64,000 bases of DNA from Mycolicibacterium setense (GCF_000805385.1 NZ_JTJW01000006.1:124001-188000); one strand, 5' to 3'; shown: positions 1 through 9,108, counted from the stretch's first letter. Translations and numbers: made by a program. The notes: a model not told the origin generated them from the sequence alone.

Positions 1-842
1 TCGCGGAACCGCGCGGCCTGAACGGGCGAGAGCGGCGCGGTGATGGACCGCACGATCTTCAACGGCGACAGGTCGGTCACCGTCTCGTCGTGCAGCACCA
101 TCGTCAGCGCGGCCGGCGGCAACACAGTGGAACGCAACTGGTGTCGTCGAACCAGCGCGGCGAAATCCCCCGGGGCGAAGCGGTTCATCAGTACGACTCC
201 GGATCCGGCCCGGAACGCGAACAGCACCTGATAGATACCGGCCCACAGTGACAACGACAGTGGGACCAGATTGGGCATGGGCGCACGTTTGGGTTTGTCG
301 GGGTCCGGTTTGCCACGCAGTTTGGTCAGTAGCCGGTCGATGAGATCGAGCACCGTGGCGTGGCGTAGTGGCACCGGTTTGGGTTGCCCTGTGGTGCCCG
401 AGGTGAACTGCAGCAGTGCCACGTCGGCGTCGTATTGTCGCGGACTCTCCTGCGCCCCACCTGTTGCAGCGAGTTGCCAGGACAGCCCTGAGCCGACGAT
501 GACCGGCAGCGCTGACGACGAGAAGCGATGTGCCAGTTCGGGTGTCGTGATGACGGCGACCGGTCGAAGGGTGGCCAGCTGGGATGTCACCTCGGCGTCG
601 GCAGCCCGCGGATTGAGCGGGGTGTAGACGCCACCGGCGCACCAGGTGCCGAAAAGTCCGGCGATTGTGGTGGCTTCGTTGGGCAGCATCGCCGCGACCA
701 CGCGGCCGGTCTCAACTCCGGCCTCTGTCAGCAGCTCGCCGAGCCGGCGGGCTGAGGTCACCAGATCCTCCCGCGGTACCTCGAGATCGACCGTGTACAC
801 GGCGACAGCGGGCAGGTCCGCCAGTAGTTCGGTCAGGCTCAT
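1..842 (-). CDS. AMP-dependent acyl-CoA ligase, 3' part outside window
   Basis: Reading leftward from an ATG at 842, the frame is open to the window edge, so only about the N-terminal 280 residues are visible. It opens MSLTELLADLPAVAVYTVDL and contains the ligase-type helix VVAAMLPNEATTIAGLFGTW and the segment GGVYTPLNPR, typical of class I adenylate-forming enzymes that activate carboxylates to CoA thioesters. The signature T-S-G-T loop must lie near or beyond the visible part. The start overlaps the stop of the upstream crotonase (ATGA), so it is the last visible gene of a leftward operon. The substrate is not deducible. Confidence 0.75.
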   Translation of the reverse strand, partial: MSLTELLADLPAVAVYTVDLEVPREDLVTSARRLGELLTEAGVETGRVVAAMLPNEATTIAGLFGTWCAGGVYTPLNPRAADAEVTSQLATLRPVAVITTPELAHRFSSSALPVIVGSGLSWQLAATGGAQESPRQYDADVALLQFTSGTTGQPKPVPLRHATVLDLIDRLLTKLRGKPDPDKPKRAPMPNLVPLSLSLWAGIYQVLFAFRAGSGVVLMNRFAPGDFAALVRRHQLRSTVLPPAALTMVLHDETVTDLSPLKIVRSITAPLSPVQAARFR

Positions 843-1639
843 GACTGCGCCGCCAGGGGAAGCCAGTTGGGACTGCGTTTTTCGGCAAAGGCTTTCGGGC
901 CCTCGTCCTGGTCGGGGTGACCCCACATCGAAGTCAGGTGTTCTGCCCCTGCGCGGCACGCGTCGGTCAGCCCGTATTCCAAGGCGCCCCACAGTGCCCG
1001 TTTGGTGGCCCGCATCGCCGCGGGTGAGTTCCTGGCGATCTTCTCCGCCAGTTCCTGTGCGACATCGCGTAGATTCTCCGGCGGATCCACCACCTGGCTG
1101 ACCATGCCGAGTTCGTAGGCGCGTTGCGCTGTGAGCCGCTCATGGCTGCCGACCAACGCCATCCGCAGCACAGCCTCGGCGGGCATCTTGCGCATCAGGG
1201 CGATCGTCTCCAGAGCGCTGACCTGACCGATCGACACATGCGGGTCGACGAACGTGGCGTTCGAGGAGGCGATGACGATATCGGCGTCAGCCACCCAGTG
1301 CAGGCCGCCGCCGGCGCACACACCGTTGACCGCGGTGATGACCGGTTTGCCCACATTGCAGTGCCAGCTCGTCAGACCGAGATCGAGGGAGGCCATGGTC
1401 TCCTGGAATTGCTGCACGGCATCGCCGTCGAGTTCCTCGACATCGGCGCCCACCTGGAACGCGCGTCCGTTTCCGGTGTGCACGATGACGCGGACATCGG
1501 CGTCGGCATCCAATTCAGCCCAGGCTCTGCGGAATTCGTCGCGCATGATGACGTCATAGGCGTTCAGTCGATCGGGCCGGTCGTTGATGATCCACCCGAC
1601 CGGACCGCGCCGCTCGACGATGAGTCGCTGGTAGGTCAT
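839..1639 (-). CDS. Crotonase-fold protein lacking the two hydratase glutamates
   Basis: A 266-residue enoyl-CoA hydratase/isomerase superfamily protein. The ATG at 1639 follows a GGAGGTG ribosome-binding site and overlaps the previous stop. The oxyanion-hole segment is seen around residues 105-115 (AVNGVCAGGGLH). At the two positions where true hydratases carry catalytic Glu, this protein has His (GGGLH, about residue 114) and DPH (about 132-134). It is therefore probably not a classical hydratase; a hydrolase, ring-opening or isomerase role is possible. It closely resembles the next gene, which suggests tandem duplication. Confidence 0.85.
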   Translation of the reverse strand: MTYQRLIVERRGPVGWIINDRPDRLNAYDVIMRDEFRRAWAELDADADVRVIVHTGNGRAFQVGADVEELDGDAVQQFQETMASLDLGLTSWHCNVGKPVITAVNGVCAGGGLHWVADADIVIASSNATFVDPHVSIGQVSALETIALMRKMPAEAVLRMALVGSHERLTAQRAYELGMVSQVVDPPENLRDVAQELAEKIARNSPAAMRATKRALWGALEYGLTDACRAGAEHLTSMWGHPDQDEGPKAFAEKRSPNWLPLAAQS

Positions 1640-2382
1640 GACACCTCCGTGGGCTGGTTGTGCATCTGTCGGATCGCTTCCGCCGCCTCTTGGCGGGCCT
1701 GGGTCAGTCCGACCTCCAACGACCGCCACAGCGCCTTCTTGGTCACGCGCATCGCGGTAGGGGAGTTATTCGCGATCGCGGCGGCCAGCGTTCCCGCCGC
1801 CGCGCACAATGCGTCGTCTGCCACGACCTCGGAGACGATGCCGAGCTGATAGGCACGCTGGGCAGAGATCCGTTCACCCCTACCGCTCAACGTCATTCGG
1901 GTGATCGCCTCCATCGGTGATTTGCGCACCAGGGTGATCGCCTCATAGGCAACGGCCTGCCCCACGGAGACGTGCGGGTCGACGAATGAGGCTTGTTCGG
2001 CGGCGATCACGATGTCGGCATCGGCGACCAGGTGCAGGCCGCCGCCGGCACAGACCCCGTTGACCGCGGCGATCACCGGCTTCCAGACGTCGCAGTGCCA
2101 GGACGAGATCTTCAGCTCGGCGTCCCTGGTGCGCCGGGAGTGCTTGCGCATCGCTTGTTTGTCGCGGGCGACTTGCACGACGTCCATCCCAGTGCAGAAG
2201 GATCGTCCGTTGGACGTGTTGACGATAACCCGCACATCAGGGTCGGCGTCGAGGTCGGCCCACGCGCTTTCCAATTCGTCGAGCATCAACGCATCGAAGG
2301 CATTGCCCGCATCCGGGCGATTCAGGATGAGCCAACCGACCCCGTCGGACTTCTCCACCACAATCCGTTCGTAGTCGGTCAC
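1636..2382 (-). CDS. Crotonase-fold protein, tandem paralogue
   Basis: A 248-residue crotonase-family protein starting at a GTG (2382) that overlaps the stop of the acyl-CoA dehydrogenase gene. It shares with its downstream neighbour the blocks GWLILNRPDAGNAFDALM, NGRSFCTGMDV, NGVCAGGGLHLVADADIVIA and DPHVSVG. As there, both usual catalytic glutamates are missing. The frame stays open upstream to 2736, but that extension lies inside the dehydrogenase gene and has no crotonase similarity, so I reject it. Two related but non-identical copies in one operon suggest sequential steps or a heteromer. Confidence 0.85.
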   Translation of the reverse strand: MTDYERIVVEKSDGVGWLILNRPDAGNAFDALMLDELESAWADLDADPDVRVIVNTSNGRSFCTGMDVVQVARDKQAMRKHSRRTRDAELKISSWHCDVWKPVIAAVNGVCAGGGLHLVADADIVIAAEQASFVDPHVSVGQAVAYEAITLVRKSPMEAITRMTLSGRGERISAQRAYQLGIVSEVVADDALCAAAGTLAAAIANNSPTAMRVTKKALWRSLEVGLTQARQEAAEAIRQMHNQPTEVS

Positions 2383-3623
2383 GATCGCGGGATGTCCTTC
2401 CAGGGCTTGCCCTTCCACGGATCGGGCTCCTTGGGCAGACCGAGCACACGTTCGCCGAGAATGTTCTTGTTGATATCGGTGGTGCCGCCTTCGGTGCCGT
2501 TGGCCAGGCTGCGCATCCACCCGCGGACCTCCCTCGGCAACGCGTCTGGGTCCTCGGTGGCGGGCCAGGCCAGCGCTCCCGTGCCGACCATGTCGACCAT
2601 CAGATCCTGGATCTGCTGGTTCAGGGTGGCCTGATGGACCTTGCCGATAGAGGATGCCGCTCCGGGTGACTGGCCGGCCTTGAGCGCCTCCCGGACCCGG
2701 GCATTCGTCCAGCCGCGGATCTGCTCCTGCGCCCACAATCGCATGACCTTGTTGCGGATCACCGGATCGGACCAGCGGCCGGTCTCCTGTGCGAGCGTGA
2801 TCAACCTTTGCGCGCTGGAGCCGCCGAGGCGGCCCATACCACCCGAACCCGAGCCCGACACCATCTGGCGTTCACTCGACAGCGTCGATGCGCTGACTCG
2901 CCAGCCGTCGTTGATTTCGCCGACCCGATGCGCATCGGGCACCCGGGCGCCATCCAGGAACACCTCGTTGAACTCGCGCTCACCGGTGATCTGCCGCAGC
3001 GGTCGCACCTGGACGCCGGGCTGGTGCATATCGAGCAGAAAATAGGTGATGCCTTGGTGTTTGGGCTGGTCCGGGTCGGTGCGGGCCAACAGTAGGCCGA
3101 AGTCGGCCTCATCGGCCCAGGTGGTCCATACCTTCTGGCCGGTGACCACCCAATCATCACCGTCGCGGACGGCGCGAGTGGCCAGCGATGCCAGGTCCGA
3201 ACCGGCGCCGGGTTCGCTGAACAGCTGGCACCACTTCTCTTCGTTGGTCACGATCGGCGGGAGAAAACGCAGGCGCTGTTCCTCGGTGCCGTGGCTGAAC
3301 AACGCGGCTGCGGCATTGTTGAGGCCCAACGGGTTCAACCTGGTCAGCCGCAGCGGTGCGAGCACAGACTCGATGCCGCGGGCCACCGCGTTGGAGATGC
3401 CGAGGCCACCGTGTTCGGGAAGCCAGGTCGGCGCGACGAGGCCGGTCGCCGCGAAGGTGGGATACCAGGCTCGATAGTCGGCGGGGGTCCGGACGGCGCG
3501 CAGTGCCTGGGCGCCCTGCGCTGCAGCGGTCCGCCAGAGCGCGGGTACCTCGGCCTCTGCCCACATCCGTACCGCTGCGACCGCATCGTCGGTACTGGTG
3601 GTGTTGTCGATAGGTAGTGTCAT
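2379..3623 (-). CDS. Acyl-CoA dehydrogenase family protein
   Basis: A 414-residue FadE-type flavoprotein that would oxidise an acyl-CoA to the 2,3-enoyl-CoA using FAD. Visible landmarks are the FAD/substrate segment QLFSEPGAGSDLASLATRA, the W-T-T-W motif in GQKVWTTWADEADFG, and a C-terminal helical domain ending in NGTEGGTTDINKNIL. The C-terminal motif differs from the usual Y-E-G-T, so the base position is not obvious. The ATG at 3623 overlaps the stop of the upstream crotonase. It is part of a translationally coupled operon with crotonases on both sides, consistent with one beta-oxidation-like module. Confidence 0.88.
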   Translation of the reverse strand: MTLPIDNTTSTDDAVAAVRMWAEAEVPALWRTAAAQGAQALRAVRTPADYRAWYPTFAATGLVAPTWLPEHGGLGISNAVARGIESVLAPLRLTRLNPLGLNNAAAALFSHGTEEQRLRFLPPIVTNEEKWCQLFSEPGAGSDLASLATRAVRDGDDWVVTGQKVWTTWADEADFGLLLARTDPDQPKHQGITYFLLDMHQPGVQVRPLRQITGEREFNEVFLDGARVPDAHRVGEINDGWRVSASTLSSERQMVSGSGSGGMGRLGGSSAQRLITLAQETGRWSDPVIRNKVMRLWAQEQIRGWTNARVREALKAGQSPGAASSIGKVHQATLNQQIQDLMVDMVGTGALAWPATEDPDALPREVRGWMRSLANGTEGGTTDINKNILGERVLGLPKEPDPWKGKPWKDIPRS

Positions 3624-4426
3624 CGGCCCTGAAACTCCGCATTCCGTTTGTCCCGGAAGGCGGCCAGCCCCTCCTTGAAATCGTCACTTCGGCTTGATAA
3701 TTCGAGGGCCATGGCCTCGTTGTGCAGGTGCCGGTCCAGGTCCAGCCCGCGGCCGCTCTGCAGCAGCCACTTCGTCAGCCCCAGGGCAACCGTGGGTGCC
3801 GCGGCCAGCTTGCCCACCAGTTCGTCTGCCGCCGAATCCAATTGACCGACGGGATGGGCACCGTGGATGATGTCCCAGTCGGCGGCGTCGGCCCCGGAGA
3901 TCTCCTCACCGAGCATCAGCAACCGCCGGGTGCGCACCATCCCGATCACGCGGGGCAGTAGCCACGCCGCGCCGCTGTCGGGGCTGAACCCGCGGGCCAT
4001 GAACGGCTCCCAGAACCGGGCATCGGTGGCGGCCACGCAGAAGTCGGCGGCCATGGCGATGTGGAATCCGAGTCCGGCGGCCCAGCCTCGTACTACGGCG
4101 ACGATGGGCACCTGTGTCTCGAGCATCAGTGGGATCAGCCGGTTGGCCTTGTTCGGCATCCGGCGCTGCGTGCTCCCGACCCGCGGTTTACGTTCGGAAC
4201 GTGCGTTGTTGGCGATAAGGTCAGAGCCCGCGCAGAAGTCGGGACCGTTGGCGTCGATGCGGATGACGCGGACCGTCTCGTCGATACCGGCGGCCGCGAC
4301 ATGTTCGATCATGGCGTCCAGAACGGTGTCGTTGACGGCGTTGCGGCGGTCGGCGCGGTCGAGTGTGAGATGCAATTCGGGGCCGCGGTGTTCGACCACG
4401 AGTCCGTCGACGCTGGAGTAGGCCAT
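3620..4426 (-). CDS. Enoyl-CoA hydratase/isomerase family protein
   Basis: A 268-residue crotonase-fold protein starting MAYSSVDGLVVEHRGPELHL at an ATG. The core includes DRADRRNAVNDTVLDAM, DFCAGSDL, VRGWAAGLGFHIAMAADFCV and RGFSPDSGAAWLLPR. The P-D-S-G turn is common in hydratases and isomerases acting on bulky or ring-derived acyl-CoAs. It differs from the DPH-type paralogues in this operon and is closer in layout to the protein at 5781-6602. The gap to the upstream dehydratase gene is 7 bp, so the two are almost certainly cotranscribed. Confidence 0.85.
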   Translation of the reverse strand: MAYSSVDGLVVEHRGPELHLTLDRADRRNAVNDTVLDAMIEHVAAAGIDETVRVIRIDANGPDFCAGSDLIANNARSERKPRVGSTQRRMPNKANRLIPLMLETQVPIVAVVRGWAAGLGFHIAMAADFCVAATDARFWEPFMARGFSPDSGAAWLLPRVIGMVRTRRLLMLGEEISGADAADWDIIHGAHPVGQLDSAADELVGKLAAAPTVALGLTKWLLQSGRGLDLDRHLHNEAMALELSSRSDDFKEGLAAFRDKRNAEFQGR

Positions 4427-4433
4427 CTGCGTA

Positions 4434-5684
4434 TCAGCGCTCGGCGAACTGCGCGGAGACAGCGGTCAGCAACTCGGCGAGGTCGGTCGCCCCGCCGGGG
4501 GGATCGGGAAGCCGAACCGGTCCGCGCTCGCGACTGGGCAGCAGGATGGTGGCGTGGCCGGGCGTCGTGATCTGGCCCCGCTGGTTGGTGGCAGCGAGTT
4601 CGAGTTCGACGGCCGGCCGGTCACCTTCGGCGAGGAACTTGCGTGTCACGGTGCCGCTGATGGTGTGCAGATCGCCGACGTAATTGAACAGCCGGAACTC
4701 ACAGTCCAGTTTCCACAGCCATGCGTCGTCACCCATCCAGTCTGTGCACAGGTGGATGAGCCAGGTCTCGCGCATCCTGCCGTAGTCGAATGTGGTGGGA
4801 TTACCGGCATTACGGGCGGCGTCGGGCTCCCAGTGCACCCGCTGCTGGACGTCGGGGACGCCGTGCTCGTTGGGAGTGTAGAACCGCGGTATGCGTTGCC
4901 GGTTGCGCCATGCCAGCCGCAGTGGGCGCACGCCGTACATTCCGGTTCCCATGCCGACGTGCCAGCAGACCATATCGGTCACCGTGAGTGGGCCCTTGGT
5001 CAGTGGCCCGACGGCGTCGCCCTCGGCCACGTCTTCCCACCAGCGTGGTTCGGCGCCGCGCGGGGTCTCGTGTGGATAGCGGGCGTCGATCTCGGCGATC
5101 TGCTCCGGGGTCCAGGCCGTGAGTTCGACAGCTTCGTACTTCTTGCGGCCGCGCGCCTTGCTGCGTTCGGTGCGGATCATGTTGCGGTACTGGCCGCCCA
5201 GGATGGTGCCTTCGTCATCGCGGAACACCTGGGCAGACCACTCGTGGATGGCGCGCCCGGCGAAATCGCTGCTCTTGTCCAGGGCCGCCACCAGGGCATT
5301 GCGTCGGAATACCCGATGCCCGGCACGCAGCGGTGCCCACCATTCCCGGGAGGAGGACGCGTAGAACGCGTGCACGCCGCGGAGCGGATCGCCTTTGGTC
5401 AGCGCCCGGTCGGCGTCGGACAGTTCGGTGACCTCGTCCTCGCCGATCAACGTGTCGCCGCCGACGAGGGCAGGCGGCGCGATCGGCTGGCCCCAGACCG
5501 ACTTGGTGGCGTAGTCGGGCTCGCACCACAGCGGGTTGGCATCTCCGTAGCTCTCCGCGACATGGCGGAAGGCGTCCTCGTTGGGACGATGGTAGTGGGG
5601 TGGCTGAGTGTGGGGGACTGCGATGCCGACAGTGGCCCGCAGCCGGTCCAGGCCCGCGTCGGTGATCTGGCCGGTCTCGGTCAT
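4434..5684 (-). CDS. FAS1-like / MaoC-type double-hotdog dehydratase
   Basis: A 416-residue protein with two hotdog halves. The N-terminal half has FRHVAESYGDANPLWCEP, where MaoC hydratases usually have a catalytic D-x4-H segment; here that His is absent. The C-terminal half has TFDYGRMRETWLIHLCTDW and the GDLHTISGTVTRKF strand. Such proteins hydrate enoyl-CoAs in steroid side-chain and related pathways, often with one hotdog only structural. A strong GGAGG lies before the ATG. It is the promoter-proximal gene of the leftward operon running to the window edge, and a GAGAAT element lies just upstream. Confidence 0.82.
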   Translation of the reverse strand: MTETGQITDAGLDRLRATVGIAVPHTQPPHYHRPNEDAFRHVAESYGDANPLWCEPDYATKSVWGQPIAPPALVGGDTLIGEDEVTELSDADRALTKGDPLRGVHAFYASSSREWWAPLRAGHRVFRRNALVAALDKSSDFAGRAIHEWSAQVFRDDEGTILGGQYRNMIRTERSKARGRKKYEAVELTAWTPEQIAEIDARYPHETPRGAEPRWWEDVAEGDAVGPLTKGPLTVTDMVCWHVGMGTGMYGVRPLRLAWRNRQRIPRFYTPNEHGVPDVQQRVHWEPDAARNAGNPTTFDYGRMRETWLIHLCTDWMGDDAWLWKLDCEFRLFNYVGDLHTISGTVTRKFLAEGDRPAVELELAATNQRGQITTPGHATILLPSRERGPVRLPDPPGGATDLAELLTAVSAQFAER

Positions 5685-5728
5685 CGAGCAGCCTCCTCGT
5701 AGTGCGTGTCCTTGGTCATGACCAAAGT

Positions 5729-5744
5729 GAGAATTAAGATACCC
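5729..5744. promoter_or_regulatory. Candidate operator A (GAGAAT motif)
   Basis: The divergent gap 5685-5780 contains GAGAATTAAGATACCC, a degenerate match to GAGAAT-N4-ATTCTC (left arm perfect, right arm 4 of 6). It lies between the dehydratase-led leftward operon and the rightward crotonase gene. Functional assignment is inferred from recurrence of the motif in other gaps of the island. Confidence 0.4.
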
Positions 5745-5780
5745 GAAAAGTGGAAATGCCGTTAACGGAGTGTGAGTGGA

Positions 5781-6602
5781 ATGTCAGAAGAATCGGCAGG
5801 GATCAGGGTCGACGCTGGGGATGATGGCGTGTGTCGCATTGTGATCGATCGTCCGGATGTCGGAAATTCGTTGTCGCCCTTGGCACGAGACGCCCTCGCG
5901 GACGCCCTGGCCGACGCACACGCGGACACCGACACGCGAGCCGTGCTCTTGACCTCGGCCGGGTCGCGACACTTCTGCGCGGGCGCCGGACTGGCGTCCC
6001 GGCCCGCCGGCGCGAGCGCCGTGCTACCTGCGGACAGGCGGCCGGGCGATATCGCCCGCATGCTGGCGCAGGGCTGGCAGCGGTTGGTGAATGCCGTACT
6101 CGACTGCGACAAACCGGTTGTCGCGGCCGTTAATGGGACCGCGGTAGGTGCCGGTGCCAGCCTCGTGCTGGCCTGCGACATCGTGGTGATGGGCCGCCAG
6201 TCAACCCTCGTGGAGGCGTTCGTGCACCGCGGAATTCTGCCTGATTCCGGGGCGGTGCACCTGCTCACCAGGATCGTGGGTCTGCGCAAGGCAACCGAAC
6301 TGTTGATGCTCGGCGAACCGGTGGATGCCGATGAGTGCCTTCGGCTCGGTCTGGTGAACCGCGTGGTGCCGGCGGAACAGGTGGATCAGGCAGCGGATGC
6401 ACTGGCAGTGCAGTTGGCAGCGGGCCCCTCGGTGATGCTCGCGCTCACCAAGCGTCTGCTGTCGGTCTCGTCGGAGTCTCCGCGTGAGCGTGCGTTCGAG
6501 CAGGAGGCCTGGGCGGCCGAATTGATCTCCCGGACAAGCGATCTGCAGGAAGGGCTGCGCGCGTTCGCCGAACGCCGACCGCCCCGCTTCACCGGACGCT
6601 GA
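5781..6602 (+). CDS. Enoyl-CoA hydratase/isomerase family protein
   Basis: A crotonase-fold protein of 273 residues. I chose the ATG at 5781 because GGAG at 5767-5770 is well spaced for it and too close for the GTG at 5772, which would add three residues. Landmarks are VIDRPDVGNSLSPLARDALA, FCAGAGLASRPAG, AAVNGTAVGAGASLVLACDI and HRGILPDSGAVHLLTRI. The P-D-S-G turn matches the protein at 3620-4426. It stands alone, divergent from the leftward operon and convergent with the SDR gene 2 bp away. Confidence 0.86.
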   Translation: MSEESAGIRVDAGDDGVCRIVIDRPDVGNSLSPLARDALADALADAHADTDTRAVLLTSAGSRHFCAGAGLASRPAGASAVLPADRRPGDIARMLAQGWQRLVNAVLDCDKPVVAAVNGTAVGAGASLVLACDIVVMGRQSTLVEAFVHRGILPDSGAVHLLTRIVGLRKATELLMLGEPVDADECLRLGLVNRVVPAEQVDQAADALAVQLAAGPSVMLALTKRLLSVSSESPRERAFEQEAWAAELISRTSDLQEGLRAFAERRPPRFTGR

Positions 6603-6604
6603 CC

Positions 6605-7468
6605 TCAGCCGACGGCAGGTCCGCCGCGGATGATGAACGACGAGCTGTCGTCGATCCGGTCGATGGCCTCGGCAACCCCTTCGGCGGTGAGGGCGGTGTC
6701 TTCGATTCCCTTGGTCACGCCGATGAACACCCTGGACACCTTGCCCGCCCCGACCGAATAGATGTGTGCCGTGCGCTCGCAGGTGCGGTGTGCCAGATAG
6801 ATCACTACCGGGGTGACCAGTTCCGGGTCCATCGCCTTGCCGGCCTCGCCCATGATGTCCTCGGTCATCCGGGTCCGCGCGATGGGGGCGATGGCGTTGA
6901 CGGTGATGCCGTTGCGTGCGCCCTCGATCGCCAGTACATGCATCATGCCGACCATACCCATCTTGGCCGCACCATAGTTGGCCTGACCGAAGTTGCCGAA
7001 AAGTCCGGTACCCGAGGTTGTTTGCACGATTCGGCCGTAGTTCTGCTGCCGCATCACCGGCCACACCGCGCGTGTGACGTTGAACGCGCCGACCAGGTGC
7101 ACAGCGATCACCGCGTCCACCTGGTCGGCGGTCATGTTCTTGAAGGCGGCGTCGCGCAGGATGCCGGCGTTGTTCACCAGGATGTCGACGCGCCCGAACG
7201 CCTCGGTCGCTGCCTCGACGATGGCCTGGCCTCCAGCCTCGGTGGCCACCGAGTCACCGTTGGCGATGGCGGTGCCGCCTTCGGCGGTGATCTCGTCCAC
7301 CACCCGCTGCGCAGCCGACGTAGAAGCTCCGCTGCCGTCGACCGCGCTGCCGAGATCGTTGACCACCACCCGCGCGCCGCGCCGCGCCAGTTCGAGCGCG
7401 TGGCAACGGCCGAGGCCCCCGCCCGCTCCGGTGACGATGGCTACCTGGTTGTCGAATGTGATTGTCAT
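6605..7468 (-). CDS. Short-chain dehydrogenase/reductase
   Basis: A 287-residue SDR oxidising or reducing a hydroxyl/keto group with NAD(P). The Rossmann motif is T-G-A-G-G-G-L-G near residue 14, the N-N-A-G motif follows in VDILVNNAGILRD, and the catalytic pair is in NYGAAKMG. The Asp after the second strand (VVVNDLG) favours NAD. The sequence type resembles the 3-hydroxyacyl-CoA dehydrogenase part of MFE-2/HSD17B4-like proteins, fitting beta-oxidation. I see no clear ribosome-binding site before the ATG, so the mRNA may be leaderless. Confidence 0.85.
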   Translation of the reverse strand: MTITFDNQVAIVTGAGGGLGRCHALELARRGARVVVNDLGSAVDGSGASTSAAQRVVDEITAEGGTAIANGDSVATEAGGQAIVEAATEAFGRVDILVNNAGILRDAAFKNMTADQVDAVIAVHLVGAFNVTRAVWPVMRQQNYGRIVQTTSGTGLFGNFGQANYGAAKMGMVGMMHVLAIEGARNGITVNAIAPIARTRMTEDIMGEAGKAMDPELVTPVVIYLAHRTCERTAHIYSVGAGKVSRVFIGVTKGIEDTALTAEGVAEAIDRIDDSSSFIIRGGPAVG

Positions 7469-7490
7469 GAGTGAGAGGTTACATTTGCAT

Positions 7491-7515
7491 CAACGAGAAT
7501 ATGCATTTGCATCGG
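7491..7515. promoter_or_regulatory. Candidate operator B (shared 21-bp element)
   Basis: The 55-bp gap between the divergent SDR and acyl-CoA ligase genes contains CAACGAGAA, four bases, then CATTTGCA. The same element in opposite orientation occurs at 12006-12026. Within it, GAGAATATGCATTTGC is a degenerate GAGAAT-N4-ATTCTC palindrome. ATTTGCATC also appears twice in the gap, at 7482-7490 and 7505-7513. Confidence 0.55.
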
Positions 7516-7523
7516 AGGATTTC

Positions 7524-9104
7524 ATGACAACCGATCTGCTGGGTGATGCGCCATCCCGCGCCGCGCGCATGCGCCCGCGATACCGCGCGGCCGGCGTGTG
7601 GTCCGAACGGCCGCTGGACCTCGTTCGCTTCACCGCGGCAAGGTATCCCACGCGGCCCGCGCTCATCGCGCGTGGCGTCGAACTCAGCTACTCGGCATTG
7701 GACGAACGCGTCGACCGGGTCTGTCAGACGCTGATCCAGGCCGGCGTGGCGCCGGGCACGCCGGTTGTCGTCGTGGTCGGCAATGACGTCGACTCGGTGG
7801 TGGCCATCCATGCCGTAGAACGTGTGGATGCCGTGGTGCTGCTGGTGCCACGCAGCGCCGGCGCCGCACAGGTCGCCGATATCGTCGATCGCACCGGAGC
7901 GGCGTTCGGCCTCGCACCGAATTGGCCTGAGACCGCGGAACCGAACCTGGCGGCGCGCTGCATCTGGATCACGGTCCCGGCAGCGACCAACCCGGCAGCG
8001 ACCAACCCGGCACCGGCACCGGCCCACTCGCAGCGGCCTGCCGACGAACCGTCGTTCGTGCTGTTCACCTCCGGAACCACCGCGAAACCCAAGGGGGTGG
8101 TGCACTCGCTGAGCACCCTGCAGAAGGCGTCGGCCAACTACATCGCGGCCGCCGGGCTGGGGGCGCGGGACCGGATCTTCCTGATCAGTCCGCTGGCATC
8201 GGTCACCGGGGTCGTGCAGGCGCTGTTCATCGGTCCGATGCTCGCGGTGCCGGTGGTGCTGGAGGATCGTTGGGATCCCGCGGCCACTTGCGAATTGCTA
8301 TTGGCCACAGGTGCGACGTGGTACGGCGGGCCCGACCGGCTGCTGGACCGACTGCTCGACGAAGCGGTGGCACGGGATCGGGCGGTACCGTTGCGGGCGG
8401 TGTATCTGGGCGGCACGATGCTGGACCGCCGGATCGTCGAGCGCATCGAGGACGAGTTCGGGATCGTCGTGATGCGTGCCTACGGGTCGTCGGAAGTTCC
8501 GGTCAGCACCTCCGGTCGGCGCACCGATACCCTGCGGGCACGGCATGCCGATGACGGAATGCCGCTGGCGGACGTCGAGGTCCGGCTGGGCTCGGCCGGC
8601 GATCCCGCGGAATGCTGCATCCGCGGCCCGCACACCTTTCTGGGCTACACCGACGCCGAGGCCGACACGGCCGCTTTCGAGGGGGAGTGGTTCCGCACCG
8701 GCGATATCGCCGAGGTGGCGGACGGCCACGTGCGTATCGTGGGGCGGATCAAGGACATCGTGATCCGCAACGGCATGAAGATTCCGGCCGCTGAAGTGGA
8801 GGAGGCGGTGGCCAGGATCGCAGGCGTGCGCGAGTGCGCCGCGTACTCGGTGCCCGACGCGACCACCGGTGAGCGGCTCGCCGTTGCGGTGGTGCTCGAA
8901 GGGTCCACGGAACTTTCCCTGCAAGAGGTGACGGCAACGCTGGTCGCGGCCGGCCTGCCCAAGTACAAGCTGCCCGAGGAATTGGTGTTCTGGGACCGGC
9001 CGCTGCCGGTAAACGCCAACGGCAAGGTGGAACGAAAAACATTGCACCAGAATGCAAACGGTCGGCCCCGCGCGGTAGCCGACCGCCTGGCTGCGACGCC
9101 CTGA
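7524..9104 (+). CDS. Acyl-CoA ligase (AMP-forming)
   Basis: A 526-residue class I adenylate-forming enzyme that activates a carboxylic acid as acyl-AMP and then acyl-CoA. The P-loop is FVLFTSGTTAKPKGVVHS, followed by AYGSSEVP and EWFRTGDIAEV. The hinge is GRIKDIVIRNG, and the catalytic lysine lies in the terminal motif NANGKVERK. The ATG at 7524 is preceded by GGAGG; the frame extends to 7074 but only as antisense of the SDR. The divergent arrangement with an SDR and a shared operator suggests it admits the substrate into the pathway. A Pro/Ala-rich stretch near residue 155 contains a five-residue repeat. Confidence 0.88.
   Translation: MTTDLLGDAPSRAARMRPRYRAAGVWSERPLDLVRFTAARYPTRPALIARGVELSYSALDERVDRVCQTLIQAGVAPGTPVVVVVGNDVDSVVAIHAVERVDAVVLLVPRSAGAAQVADIVDRTGAAFGLAPNWPETAEPNLAARCIWITVPAATNPAATNPAPAPAHSQRPADEPSFVLFTSGTTAKPKGVVHSLSTLQKASANYIAAAGLGARDRIFLISPLASVTGVVQALFIGPMLAVPVVLEDRWDPAATCELLLATGATWYGGPDRLLDRLLDEAVARDRAVPLRAVYLGGTMLDRRIVERIEDEFGIVVMRAYGSSEVPVSTSGRRTDTLRARHADDGMPLADVEVRLGSAGDPAECCIRGPHTFLGYTDAEADTAAFEGEWFRTGDIAEVADGHVRIVGRIKDIVIRNGMKIPAAEVEEAVARIAGVRECAAYSVPDATTGERLAVAVVLEGSTELSLQEVTATLVAAGLPKYKLPEELVFWDRPLPVNANGKVERKTLHQNANGRPRAVADRLAATP
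7981..8010 (+). repeat. 15-bp tandem duplication inside the acyl-CoA ligase gene
   Basis: CAGCGACCAACCCGG occurs twice head to tail (7981-7995 and 7996-8010), followed by CACCGG repeats. It encodes A-T-N-P-A twice, then P-A-P-A, in a likely surface loop before the P-loop domain. It is in frame, so it is probably slippage and harmless. Confidence 0.9.
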
Positions 9105-9108
9105 CGCG

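Noticed and set aside
1124..1849. Long frames on the strand opposite the crotonase and dehydrogenase genes
   Set aside because: GC-rich codon usage opens antisense frames throughout; they are His/Asp/Gly-rich and lack recognisable domains.
7074..7523. Long N-terminal extension of the acyl-CoA ligase
   Set aside because: It is antisense to the SDR gene, has no ligase homology, and a strong GGAGG precedes the ATG at 7524.
7981..8010. Direct repeats as a CRISPR or mobile-element trace
   Set aside because: There are only two in-frame 15-bp copies inside a coding sequence, with no spacers, cas genes or transposase.
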